Assembly (NCBI GenBank): GCA_016742175.1
Contig: JACVCH010000005.1
Span: 1-64,000 of the forward strand
DNA length: 64,000 nucleotides
Direction: 5' to 3'
Origin: Rhizobiaceae bacterium
Lineage (GTDB): Bacteria > Pseudomonadota > Alphaproteobacteria > Rhizobiales > Rhizobiaceae
Below are positions 43,587 to 51,672 of this stretch, piece by piece. The notes under the pieces were generated by a model. It searched no databases. It was not told the origin of the DNA and saw only the letters and a list, made by a program, of their open reading frames with translations. The first letter of the stretch is position 1. The number at the start of each line of letters is the position of its first letter. The translations under genes and the position numbers were made by a program.

Positions 43587-45188
43587 ATGTCTTTTTCGCG
43601 CATGCTCGATCGCAAGGGCGCCTTGCGGATCAGCTTGATGGGGGCGGCCGTGCTCGGCCTTCTCCATTCCGCTCCGGCCTCGGCCCAGAGCGAGGGTCTT
43701 TACGGGCCCGTCGCCGACAATGCCGTCATGGGTGGCCGCCTCAACATGGGTCTCCTGGTCGAGCCGCCCGGCCTCGACCCCTTCCACCAGGCCGCCGATG
43801 CGCGCATCCGCGTGTCGGTGCTGATGTATCAGGGCCTCTTCTACGAAGCGCCGTCGGGCACCGCTGAGCCGCTTCTGGCTGAAAGCTATGAAGTCTCCGA
43901 CGACGGCCTGACCTACACGATCAAGGTGCGCCAGGGCGTCAAGTTCCACACCGGCGCCGACATGACCGCCGAGGACGTGGCGTACAGCTACAACTACATC
44001 CGCGATCCGGAGAACGGTTCGCCGGGCGCCGGCGACTTCGCCATCATCACCGACATCACCGCGGTGGACGCGACCACGGTCGAGATCAAGCTGAGCACGC
44101 CCAACGCCTCGCTGCCGATGACGCTCGGCAACAAATATGGTGCGGTCGTGCCGGCCGGCACGTTCGACGACGAGAACGCCCGCAATCTGATGAACGCGCA
44201 GAGCGTCGGCACCGGCCCCTTCAAGCTCGCCGAATTCGTCCCGAACTCGCATATCGTCCTCGACAAGAACGAGGAATATTGGGAACAGGGCATGCCCTAT
44301 CTCGACGGGGTCGACTTCGCGATCCTGCCGAACAGTGCCTCCATGCTCGTCGCGCTGCGCAACCAGCGCGTCGACCTCGTCGCCCTCTCGCGCCCGCAGG
44401 ACGTGCAGCAGGTCGAGGGCGTCGAAGGGCTCGAAATCGAACGCTGGCCCTCGCTCGGCCAGGCCTCGATCGATCTCGGCTCCGAGACCAAGCCGCTCGA
44501 CGACGTGCGCGTGCGCCAGGCGATCTCGCTTGCCGTCGACAAGAGCGAGGTGATGCAGGCCTCGATCGGCGATTTCGGTACCGTGCTCGGCACCGTCCCC
44601 GCCGGCCTTCAGGAACAATGGGGGCTGCCGCTCGATCAGGTCCCGATGCAGGGACCGGATAACGAGAAGGCCAAGGCGCTTCTGGCCGAGGCCGGGATGA
44701 CCGACGGCGTCACCATGACGCTGACGACCATCAACGGCTACGACTGGATGGATGCGGCCGCCGTCACGCTGCGCGAGCAACTCGGCGAGATCGGCGTCAC
44801 GCTCGACATCCAGAAAGTCGACCTCGGCGTCTGGATCAACAACTTCCGCTCCAGCCAGATGGGCTTCACCTTCAACGACTGGGCGACCCAGCCGGACCCG
44901 AACCTGCTCTTCTACCGCCACTTCCACAAGAAGCCGGAGGGGGCGGATTTCCGCAACTGGGCCAATGACGAGGCGAGCGCGCTGCTCGACGAGGGTCGTG
45001 CCGAGGCCGACCCCGCCAAGCGTCGCGAGATCTACAACGAGTTCCAGACGATCCTGGCCGAGACCGTGCCGACGATCATGCTGTTCTCGCCCGACCACAT
45101 CACGGTGCGCAGCGCCCGCGTCCAGAACTACGTCCAGCACCCGACCGGTTGGTACTACGGTCTGGCGCGGACCTATCTGAGCGAGTGA
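43587..45188 (+). CDS. Peptide/nickel-type ABC importer, periplasmic solute-binding protein
   Basis: A 533-residue family 5 extracellular solute-binding protein. It has a signal peptide (LGLLHSAPASAQS end), then GRLNMGLLVEPPGLDPFHQAAD, LLAESYEVSDDGLTYTIKVRQGVKFHTG and DVRVRQAISLAVDKSEV, all typical of DppA/OppA-like proteins. It binds the transported compound in the periplasm; members carry peptides, opines, glutathione, sugars or acids, so the ligand cannot be read. It has a ggtgagaaaagggg leader and is flanked by strong hairpins at 43478 and 45196. Confidence 0.92.
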   Translation: MSFSRMLDRKGALRISLMGAAVLGLLHSAPASAQSEGLYGPVADNAVMGGRLNMGLLVEPPGLDPFHQAADARIRVSVLMYQGLFYEAPSGTAEPLLAESYEVSDDGLTYTIKVRQGVKFHTGADMTAEDVAYSYNYIRDPENGSPGAGDFAIITDITAVDATTVEIKLSTPNASLPMTLGNKYGAVVPAGTFDDENARNLMNAQSVGTGPFKLAEFVPNSHIVLDKNEEYWEQGMPYLDGVDFAILPNSASMLVALRNQRVDLVALSRPQDVQQVEGVEGLEIERWPSLGQASIDLGSETKPLDDVRVRQAISLAVDKSEVMQASIGDFGTVLGTVPAGLQEQWGLPLDQVPMQGPDNEKAKALLAEAGMTDGVTMTLTTINGYDWMDAAAVTLREQLGEIGVTLDIQKVDLGVWINNFRSSQMGFTFNDWATQPDPNLLFYRHFHKKPEGADFRNWANDEASALLDEGRAEADPAKRREIYNEFQTILAETVPTIMLFSPDHITVRSARVQNYVQHPTGWYYGLARTYLSE

Positions 45189-45195
45189 TCGCGAC

Positions 45196-45223
45196 GGGCT
45201 CCGCCGCACAGGCGGCGGGGCCC
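45196..45223 (+). other. Twelve-pair hairpin between solute-binding and permease genes
   Basis: GGGCTCCGCCGC, loop ACAG, GCGGCGGGGCCC: twelve pairs with one T-G wobble, starting seven bases after the binding-protein stop. There is no T-run. It fits an mRNA stabiliser that raises binding-protein over permease expression. Confidence 0.7.
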
Positions 45224-45256
45224 GGCCAACCATCCGCATCCACGAGGTCTCGTTCC

Positions 45257-46201
45257 ATGGGCGCATATCTGGTCAAACGGCTTGCCGCTTCTCTGCTGAC
45301 GGCCCTGCTTGCGTCGATGCTGGTGTTCCTGCTCGTGCGCCTCGTGCCCGGCGATGTCGTCGCGCAGATGATGGGCCAGGCCGGCGGCGAGGCGGCGGCC
45401 GGTGCCATGCGCGAATTCTTCGGCCTCGACCAGCCGGTCTACGTCCAGTATTTCCGCTGGTTGACCCAGGTGCTCCAGGGCGATCTCGGCACGAGCTGGA
45501 CGCGCGGCCTGCCGGTGACGATGCTGATCGGCCAGGCCTTCCTGGTGACGCTCGAAATCGGCCTTCTCACTCTCTTCGTCGCCACGGTCGTCGGAGTGCC
45601 GCTCGGCATCGTTGCGGGCATCTATGAGGACGGCCCGCTCGATACCTTCATCCAGAGCATCAATGTCGTCGGCCTGTCGGCGCCCGTCTTCTGGGTCGGC
45701 CTGATGCTGCTCGTCGGCGTGTCGTCGATGTTCGCCTGGTCGCCGCCGCTGCGCTACGTGCCGCCGGCCCGGTCGCTGGCGGACAACCTGTCGATTCTGG
45801 CGCTGCCGATCGCCAGCCTCGCCTTCCTGCAGATCGCCGCCTACAGCCAGTTCGTGCGCCAGAACGTGGTCTCGGCGCTGCATCAGGAATATGTGCGCAC
45901 CGCGGTCGCCAAGGGCGTGCCCGTCCGCACCATCTTCTTCAAGCACATTCTGCGCAATGTCCTGATCCCGATCGTCACCTTCATGGGCCTGATCCTGATC
46001 CAGATCCTCGGCGGCGTCGTCATCATCGAATCGCTGTTCGCGCTGCCGGGTCTCGGCCGCCTGCTGCTGACCGCGATCGAGACGCGCGACTATCCCGTGC
46101 TTCAGGGCGCGCTCCTGATCGTCGTCGTCGCCGCGATGGTCGTCAATCTCGTCGTCGACCTCGCCTACCGGCTGATCGACCCGCGCGTGCGCGTCTCGTG
46201 A
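45257..46201 (+). CDS. ABC importer permease (DppB/OppB-like)
   Basis: A 314-residue inner-membrane permease with six helices, starting MGAYLVKRLAASLLTALL at 45257. VPLGIVAGIYEDGPLDT precedes the coupling region, and YVRTAVAKGVPVRTIFFKHILRNVLIPIV is the EAA-type loop that contacts the ATPases. An earlier in-frame ATG at 45149 lies within the binding-protein gene. It pairs with the DppC-like permease 16 bases on. Confidence 0.93.
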   Translation: MGAYLVKRLAASLLTALLASMLVFLLVRLVPGDVVAQMMGQAGGEAAAGAMREFFGLDQPVYVQYFRWLTQVLQGDLGTSWTRGLPVTMLIGQAFLVTLEIGLLTLFVATVVGVPLGIVAGIYEDGPLDTFIQSINVVGLSAPVFWVGLMLLVGVSSMFAWSPPLRYVPPARSLADNLSILALPIASLAFLQIAAYSQFVRQNVVSALHQEYVRTAVAKGVPVRTIFFKHILRNVLIPIVTFMGLILIQILGGVVIIESLFALPGLGRLLLTAIETRDYPVLQGALLIVVVAAMVVNLVVDLAYRLIDPRVRVS

Positions 46202-46217
46202 CCGGGAAGGGACAACC

Positions 46218-47075
46218 ATGACCGACCTTTCGCACCCTCGCCGCTTCGGCGCCGTCGGAAGCCTGACACGCAGGTTCCGCGCCGAGCCGGGCCTCGTCAT
46301 CGGCACCGCGCTCCTGGCGGTCATCGCGGTCGTCGCCGCCTTTCCGGGGCTCTTTGCCTCGGCCTCGCCCTTCTCTGTCGACGTCGGCGCGTCCATGCTG
46401 CCGCCCTCCGCCGAACACTGGTTCGGCACCGACGATGTCGGCCGGGACCTTTACGCCCGCGTCATCCATGGAACGCGGGTCACCCTGTCGATCTGCGCCG
46501 GCTCGCTGTTCATCTCCGCCCTCATCGGCGGGACGCTCGGCCTCGTCTCGGGCTATTTCGGCGGCTGGGCCGATCAAATCCTCGGACGGCTCATCGACGT
46601 CCTCCTGAGCTTCCCGCCGATCATTCTCGGTGTCATCATCACCGGCGTCCTCGGCCCCGCGACGGTCAACCTCATCCTGGCGTTGTCGGTCGTCTACATG
46701 CCGGTTTTCTTCCGCATCGCGCGCGCCGGTGCGCTCGGCGAGAAGGAGAAGACCTATGTCGAGGCGGCGCGCTCCATGGGGATCAGCGAACCGGCCGTGC
46801 TCGGCCGTCACGTGACGCGCAACGTCATGCCGCTGATCCTGACGCAATACATGATCCTGTTCCCGCTGATCCTGCAGATCCAGGCCGCGCTCGGCTTCCT
46901 GGGGCTCGGCGTTCAGCCGCCGGTGCCCGACTGGGGCGCCATCCTGGAACAGGGCAAGGACTACATCCTCTACGCGCCGTGGATGTCCGTCTTCCCGGGC
47001 CTTGCCGTGCTCGTCACGTCGCTGTCGCTCATCCTGGTGGGAAGGGCGCTGCAAAAGCGCATCGACCAGCGATGA
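46218..47075 (+). CDS. ABC importer permease (DppC/OppC-like)
   Basis: A 285-residue permease with the N-terminal soluble segment and HWFGTDDVGRDLYARVIHG typical of DppC/OppC, six helices, and the EAA loop YVEAARSMGISEPAVLGRHV. It completes the importer (two ATPases, two permeases, one binding protein). It converges with the GntR-type regulator 11 bases downstream. Confidence 0.93.
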   Translation: MTDLSHPRRFGAVGSLTRRFRAEPGLVIGTALLAVIAVVAAFPGLFASASPFSVDVGASMLPPSAEHWFGTDDVGRDLYARVIHGTRVTLSICAGSLFISALIGGTLGLVSGYFGGWADQILGRLIDVLLSFPPIILGVIITGVLGPATVNLILALSVVYMPVFFRIARAGALGEKEKTYVEAARSMGISEPAVLGRHVTRNVMPLILTQYMILFPLILQIQAALGFLGLGVQPPVPDWGAILEQGKDYILYAPWMSVFPGLAVLVTSLSLILVGRALQKRIDQR

Positions 47076-47086
47076 GAAAAGCTGCG

Positions 47087-47803
47087 TTAGCCGCTGCTGG
47101 CGTTGGAGAGCGTGCGCAGAAGATAGTCGCGGATCGCGGTGCGGGCCGCCGGGGCGTCGCCGCGCTTCAGCGCCTGGACGATGCCCAGATTGTCGGCATA
47201 GGCGGTCTCGCGCACGGCCGAAACGGGCGAGGGATGGCCGCCCGGCCGACCCCAGCCCGCCCTGCGGCGGGATTCGAGGATCTGCTCGAAGATGGACACG
47301 ATGAAGCGGTTGCGCGAACCGCGCGCAATGGCGAGGTGCAGCCCATATTTCGCTTCCTTGAACTCGTGCCAGCTCGCGGCGCTGCGCATGGCGTCGAGGC
47401 TCTTTTCCATGTCGGCGATGTGCTCGGGCGTCGCGCGCTCGACGACGAGGTCCGGCAGGCTCGGCTCGAACAGGAGGCGCGCCTCGAGAAGCTCGGTCAG
47501 GCTGTATTCGTCGGCGCCGGGGGCGGCCGTGCCGGACACAGTCTGCGCCACGAAGGTGCCGCGTCCGACATAGCGGACGATCAGCCCCTCCTCGACGAGC
47601 TGGTTCATCGTCTTGCGAACCGTGTTTCGCGCCGCGTTGAACCGGCTCGACAAGGTGCGCTCGGTCGGCAGCCGGCTGCCCGCCTCGAAGCTGCCGCCCA
47701 GGATGGCAGCTTTCAGGTCGCCGTAGATTCGTTGCGAATCGCGTTCCGATTTTTCCCGCACACCGGGAAGTTCCGCGTCGTCCTGGGTCACGTTGTCGAG
47801 CAT
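47087..47803 (-). CDS. GntR/FadR-type transcriptional regulator
   Basis: A 238-residue regulator. The N-terminal winged helix (IYGDLKAAILGGSFEAGSRL, then LSSRFNAARNTVRKTMNQLVEEG) binds DNA; the C-terminal all-helical FCD domain (ELLEARLLFEPSLPDLVV and the later HLAIARGSRN, with His residues for a metal or ligand) senses a carboxylic acid. The start at 47803 is preferred because the upstream extension covers the likely operator. It is divergent from the ThDP enzyme gene, so it probably controls that gene and the importer operon in response to a pathway acid. Confidence 0.88.
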   Translation of the reverse strand: MLDNVTQDDAELPGVREKSERDSQRIYGDLKAAILGGSFEAGSRLPTERTLSSRFNAARNTVRKTMNQLVEEGLIVRYVGRGTFVAQTVSGTAAPGADEYSLTELLEARLLFEPSLPDLVVERATPEHIADMEKSLDAMRSAASWHEFKEAKYGLHLAIARGSRNRFIVSIFEQILESRRRAGWGRPGGHPSPVSAVRETAYADNLGIVQALKRGDAPAARTAIRDYLLRTLSNASSG

Positions 47804-47811
47804 GTCGGTGC

Positions 47812-47845
47812 TTTTTGGCTGGAAGTGATGCGTTTTTGGCCGGAA
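47812..47845. promoter_or_regulatory. Two 13-base direct repeats upstream of the GntR regulator
   Basis: TTTTTGGCTGGAA (47812-47824) and TTTTTGGCCGGAA (47833-47845) differ at one base and are spaced 21 bases start to start, two helical turns, so two protein dimers could bind the same face. They sit just upstream of the regulator start, in the divergent spacer. Confidence 0.5.
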
Positions 47846-48053
47846 CGGCGTTCCATCCTCATTACACCATTTCGGGTGGCACGACAAATGGATGCGCATG
47901 GGCGCGCCGCGTCATCAACGGCACGAATATCGACAATGGGTCGGTTTTGGTAGGGAATTGGCGAGCCGTTCGGGGACGCCGCAAGAAACAACGCTGAATT
48001 GCATGCCGGAGCCGACGTGCTCGCTGGCAGGGACAGGGATCAAGGAGGTCTTC

Positions 48054-49733
48054 GTGGAACAGACAAACCGGACGACGCGCGGTGCAGACGTCCTCGTATC
48101 GTGCCTTCTGGCGCAGAACGTCGACCGCGTCTTCTGCGTGCCGGGCGAAAGCTACCTGCCCGTCCTCGACGCACTTTACGAGGTGCGCGAGAGCGTCGAT
48201 CTGACCGTCTGCCGTCAGGAAGGCGGGGCCGCCAACATGGCGGACGCCTATGGCAAGCTCACCGGCCGGCCCGGCGTCTGCTTCGTCACGCGCGGTCCCG
48301 GCGCCACCAACGCCTCGATCGGCATCCACACCGCCTTCCAGGATTCGACCCCGCTCGTCCTCTTCGTCGGCCAGGTCTCGCGCGAGATCAAGGATCGCGA
48401 GGGGTTCCAGGAGGTCGATTTCACCGCCATGTTCGGCCCGCTCGCCAAGTGGGTGGCCGAGATCAACGATCCGCGCCGCATTCCCGAATATGTCCACCGC
48501 GCCTTCCAGACGGCCCTCGCCGGCCGTCCGGGTCCGGTCGTCCTGTCGCTGCCCGAGGACATCCTGAGCGAGATCGTCGATGGCGAACTCGACATCGGCC
48601 TTGCAGCCGAGCCGCTCGACGCCGCACCCGCCGCCCGCCATCTCGAAAGGCTTGCGACACTGCTGGAGCGAGCGCAGAAACCCATGATGATCGTCGGCGG
48701 GGGCGGCTGGACGGCCGAGGCCGGAGCCAATGTCGTCGCCTTCGCCGAGCGTTTCGGCGTCGCGGTCGCGAGTTCGCTGCGCTGCCAGGATTACGTGCCC
48801 AACGACCACCCGAACTATGTCGGTCATCTGGGCATCGGCGCCGATCCGGCACTTGCCGCCCATCTGCGTGAATCCGACCTCCTGATCGTACTCGGTGCGC
48901 GGCTCGGCGAAATGACGACGGCGGGATACCGCCTGCTTCAGCCGCCGCGCCTGCGCCAGAAGCTGGTGCACATCTATCCGGATCCGGAGGAGCTCGGCCG
49001 GGTCTACCAGCCCGATCTGCCGATCAACGCATCGTCGGTCGAGATGGCCGCGGCGCTGGCGGCCATGAGTGCAAAATCGCCGCCACGCGGTGATTTTCTT
49101 CCCGCCTGGCGCGCCGATTTCGAGAAGACGCTCGAGCTTCCGGCAAAGCCGCGCCCGCTCGACATGGCCGACATCGTCACCCGCCTGCGCAAGCGCATGC
49201 CGGCGGATACGATCGTGACCACGGGCGCCGGCAACTACACCGGCTGGGTCCACAAATACTGGCCGTTCCAGGCCTATCGCTCGCAACTCGCGCCCACGTC
49301 GGGTGCCATGGGCTACGGCGTGCCGGCGGCGGTCGCCGCCAGGCTCACCTGCCCGGATCGCAGCGTCGTCGCCTTCGCCGGCGACGGGTGCTTCCTGATG
49401 AACGGCCAGGAACTGGCGACCGCCACCCAGTACGATGCGAAGATTCTCGTGATCGTGGTCAACAACGGCATGTACGGCACGATCCGCATGCACCAGGAGC
49501 GCGACTTCCCACGCCGGGTCCACGGCACCGAGCTGAAGAACCCGGATTTCGTCGCGCTCGGCAAGGCCTACGGCCTCCATGCCGAAAAGGTCACCGATAG
49601 CGCGCAGTTCGACGCGGCTCTGGAACGCGCTCTGGCGGCGCCGCAAAGCGCGCTTTTGGAGTTGATCGTCGATCCCGACGCGATCTCGGTGCGCACGACC
49701 ATCACCGCGCTGCGCGAAAAGGCGCTCGCCTGA
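48054..49733 (+). CDS. Thiamine-diphosphate enzyme, acetolactate-synthase-like
   Basis: A 559-residue ThDP-dependent enzyme. The N-terminal catalytic Glu region is CRQEGGAANMADAYGKLTGRPGV, with FVTRGPGATNASIGIHTA. The C-terminal cofactor motif GDGCFLMNGQELATATQYDAKILVIVVNN binds Mg-ThDP. GTG at 48054 is chosen because aaggagg lies five bases upstream. Close relatives include acetolactate synthase, sulfoacetaldehyde acetyltransferase and benzoylformate- or oxalyl-CoA-decarboxylase-like enzymes. No small regulatory subunit gene is present, so a catabolic decarboxylase or lyase is more likely than branched-chain amino acid synthesis. Confidence 0.85.
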   Translation: MEQTNRTTRGADVLVSCLLAQNVDRVFCVPGESYLPVLDALYEVRESVDLTVCRQEGGAANMADAYGKLTGRPGVCFVTRGPGATNASIGIHTAFQDSTPLVLFVGQVSREIKDREGFQEVDFTAMFGPLAKWVAEINDPRRIPEYVHRAFQTALAGRPGPVVLSLPEDILSEIVDGELDIGLAAEPLDAAPAARHLERLATLLERAQKPMMIVGGGGWTAEAGANVVAFAERFGVAVASSLRCQDYVPNDHPNYVGHLGIGADPALAAHLRESDLLIVLGARLGEMTTAGYRLLQPPRLRQKLVHIYPDPEELGRVYQPDLPINASSVEMAAALAAMSAKSPPRGDFLPAWRADFEKTLELPAKPRPLDMADIVTRLRKRMPADTIVTTGAGNYTGWVHKYWPFQAYRSQLAPTSGAMGYGVPAAVAARLTCPDRSVVAFAGDGCFLMNGQELATATQYDAKILVIVVNNGMYGTIRMHQERDFPRRVHGTELKNPDFVALGKAYGLHAEKVTDSAQFDAALERALAAPQSALLELIVDPDAISVRTTITALREKALA

Positions 49734-49762
49734 GACGGCGCGCCGGCATAGCCTGACGCGGT

Positions 49763-49797
49763 TCGGGAAACGGGTTCTGTCCGGGTCGGGAAACGGG
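49763..49797. repeat. Direct repeat TCGGGAAACGGG (two copies)
   Basis: TCGGGAAACGGG occurs at 49763-49774 and again at 49786-49797, 23 bases apart, in the 92-base gap before the LysR gene. It is a possible regulator site or local duplication. Confidence 0.5.
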
Positions 49798-49825
49798 CCC
49801 GGACCGTTCCAACGGGTCGGATCGC

Positions 49826-50752
49826 ATGAATCTCAAATTTCTCGAGACGTTCCTCTGGGTCGCAAGGCTGAAGAGCTTCTCGGCGGCGGCCGACAGGCTG
49901 AACATCACCCAGGCCGCCGTTTCGGCCCGAATCGCGACCCTGGAAAGCGATCTGGGCGTGCGTCTGCTCGACCGCGACGGCCGCACCGTCCAGTTGACCG
50001 CGCACGGCATCAAGGCGCAGGAGCGCGCCCAGGAGATCGTCGCGCTCGTCCAGTCCTTCGTGTCCGAAGTGTCGAGCCCGGTCAGCCAGCGCGGCACGCT
50101 GAAGATGGGCGTCATCGACACGATCTCACATAGCTGGCTGGTCGATCTGATCGACATGGCGCGGCTGCGCTTTCCCAATGTCCGCTTCGAGCTCTATGCG
50201 GATACGAGCCTCGTCATCAACGACCTGCTCGCCCGCAACGAACTCGATGTCGGCCTCCTGATGGGACCGGTGATCGGACAGAACGTCGTCAATGTCGAAC
50301 TGTGCCGCTATCTGTGCTCGTGGGTCGCCTCGCCCGGCTTCGAAATCTGCGGCCGGCCCACAGGCCTTGCCGAAGTGGCCCGGCACCCGATCATCTCGTT
50401 CCCGGCCGCCTCGCGGCCGCATGACTGGCTGATGCAGCTCCTGCGCCATGCCGGGGCGGACAATCCCTTGATCTACACGTCGAATTCGCTGGCGACGATC
50501 ACGCGCATGGTGCGCGACGGGATCGGCATCGCCGCGCTGCCGACGGTTCTCGTCGAGGAGGAAGTGGCGGCCGGCACGCTGCGCATCCTCGAGGTCGCGC
50601 CCGAATTCCCGCCGCTTCTCGTGCACGCCTCCTATGTCGGCGAGGACCATTCGATCCTGCCGGCAGCCATCGCCGCCATGGCGGTCGACGTCGCCTCCAA
50701 CTACGTGGTCCGAAAGAGAAAATTTATGCTGGAAGCCACTGGTCACGGCTAG
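49826..50752 (+). CDS. LysR-family transcriptional regulator
   Basis: A 308-residue LysR protein. The N-terminal helix-turn-helix FLETFLWVARLKSFSAAADRLNITQAAVSARIATLE is followed by LGVRLLDRDGRTVQLTAHG; the C-terminal periplasmic-binding-like sensor domain begins GTLKMGVIDTI. It is encoded on the same strand and directly upstream of the nitrilase–RraA–polyamine-importer genes, so it is the likely local regulator. Classical LysR regulators are divergent, so autoregulation through the 50758-50788 repeat is only a possibility. Confidence 0.92.
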   Translation: MNLKFLETFLWVARLKSFSAAADRLNITQAAVSARIATLESDLGVRLLDRDGRTVQLTAHGIKAQERAQEIVALVQSFVSEVSSPVSQRGTLKMGVIDTISHSWLVDLIDMARLRFPNVRFELYADTSLVINDLLARNELDVGLLMGPVIGQNVVNVELCRYLCSWVASPGFEICGRPTGLAEVARHPIISFPAASRPHDWLMQLLRHAGADNPLIYTSNSLATITRMVRDGIGIAALPTVLVEEEVAAGTLRILEVAPEFPPLLVHASYVGEDHSILPAAIAAMAVDVASNYVVRKRKFMLEATGHG

Positions 50753-50757
50753 TCGAC

Positions 50758-50788
50758 AAAATTTTCTTATCGAAGTGGAGAAAAATTT
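50758..50788. promoter_or_regulatory. AT-rich inverted repeat between the LysR and nitrilase-type genes
   Basis: AAATTTTCT and AGAAAAATTT form an imperfect inverted repeat in an AT-rich patch that stands out in GC-rich DNA, about 75 bases before the nitrilase-type start. It is a candidate LysR-regulator site or promoter region. Confidence 0.35.
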
Positions 50789-50860
50789 CGCGTTGGACAG
50801 CCGGCTTCGTCCTGCGCCACGCTCCTGCCCATAGGTCAAGCCTTTGAGGGATGGAGCAGC

Positions 50861-51661
50861 ATGAAAGTCGTCCAGATTCAGATGAACAGCCAGAGCGACA
50901 AGGCCAGGAACCTTGCCGACGCCGCGCGCCTGCTCGACGAAGCCGCGGGCGAGAGCCCGGACATCGTCGTGCTCCCGGAATACTGGGCGATGCTCGGCAA
51001 CAGCCCCGACGAGTTCCACGCCAGCGCCGAAACCTTCCCCGACGGCGACGCCTACGCGCTGATGAAGCAGAAGGCTGCCGAGCACGGCTACTACGTCCAT
51101 GGCGGTTCGATCGTCGAGAAGGCCGGCAACGCCTTCTACAACACGACCGTCGTCTTCGACCGTTCGGGCGAGGAGGTCACGCGCTACCGCAAGATCCACC
51201 TCTTCGACGTCGACGTTCCGGGCGGCGCTAGCCACCGCGAGAGCGAGACGATCGCGCGCGGCGAGGAGGTCGTGACCTATGACGTCGATGGCCGCACGGT
51301 CGGCTGCTCGATCTGCTACGACATCCGCTTCCCCGAACTCTTCCGCGCGCTGCGCGACAAGGGGGCGGAAGTCATCATGCTGCCGGCCGCATTCACGCTG
51401 ATGACCGGCAAGGACCATTGGGAACTACTGGCCCGCGCCCGCGCGGTCGAGACCCAGACCTATTTCCTCGCCACCGGCCAGTTCGGCACCCATGCCGACG
51501 GCAAGAAGGCCTGCTACGGCCACACGCTGGCGGTCAATCCGTGGGGCCATGTCATCGCTCAGGTGGGCGACCAGGTCGGCCTGTCGGTCTCCAAGCTCGA
51601 TTTCCCCTATCTCGAGACCGTCCGCCAGAACCTTCCCGTCGCCAACCACCACGTCCTTTGA
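50861..51661 (+). CDS. Nitrilase-superfamily carbon-nitrogen hydrolase (omega-amidase-like)
   Basis: A 266-residue cytosolic hydrolase with the intact catalytic triad Glu40 (VVLPEYW), Lys111 (YRKIHLFD) and Cys152 (CSICYDIRFPELF). Length and motifs fit the Nit1/Nit2 amidase group, not true nitrilases. Nit2 enzymes remove ammonia from alpha-keto acid amides such as alpha-ketosuccinamate and alpha-ketoglutaramate, but the group also covers N-carbamoyl and other amides. It is followed by an RraA-like gene 12 bases on. Specificity is uncertain. Confidence 0.88.
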   Translation: MKVVQIQMNSQSDKARNLADAARLLDEAAGESPDIVVLPEYWAMLGNSPDEFHASAETFPDGDAYALMKQKAAEHGYYVHGGSIVEKAGNAFYNTTVVFDRSGEEVTRYRKIHLFDVDVPGGASHRESETIARGEEVVTYDVDGRTVGCSICYDIRFPELFRALRDKGAEVIMLPAAFTLMTGKDHWELLARARAVETQTYFLATGQFGTHADGKKACYGHTLAVNPWGHVIAQVGDQVGLSVSKLDFPYLETVRQNLPVANHHVL

Positions 51662-51672
51662 AGCGAGCCGAC

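Noticed and set aside
45196-45223. Intrinsic terminator after the first binding-protein gene
   Set aside because: No T-run follows, and the permease genes of the same importer lie directly downstream.
47804-47899. Longer N-terminus for the FadR-type regulator
   Set aside because: It would translate the duplicated operator-like repeats and has no family similarity.
47892-48053. Longer N-terminus for the ThDP enzyme
   Set aside because: A perfect aaggagg at 48042-48048 places translation at GTG 48054, and the upstream residues do not resemble the family.
48054-49733. Biosynthetic acetolactate synthase (ilvB/ilvI)
   Set aside because: No small regulatory subunit or other branched-chain genes are nearby; the neighbours are catabolic.
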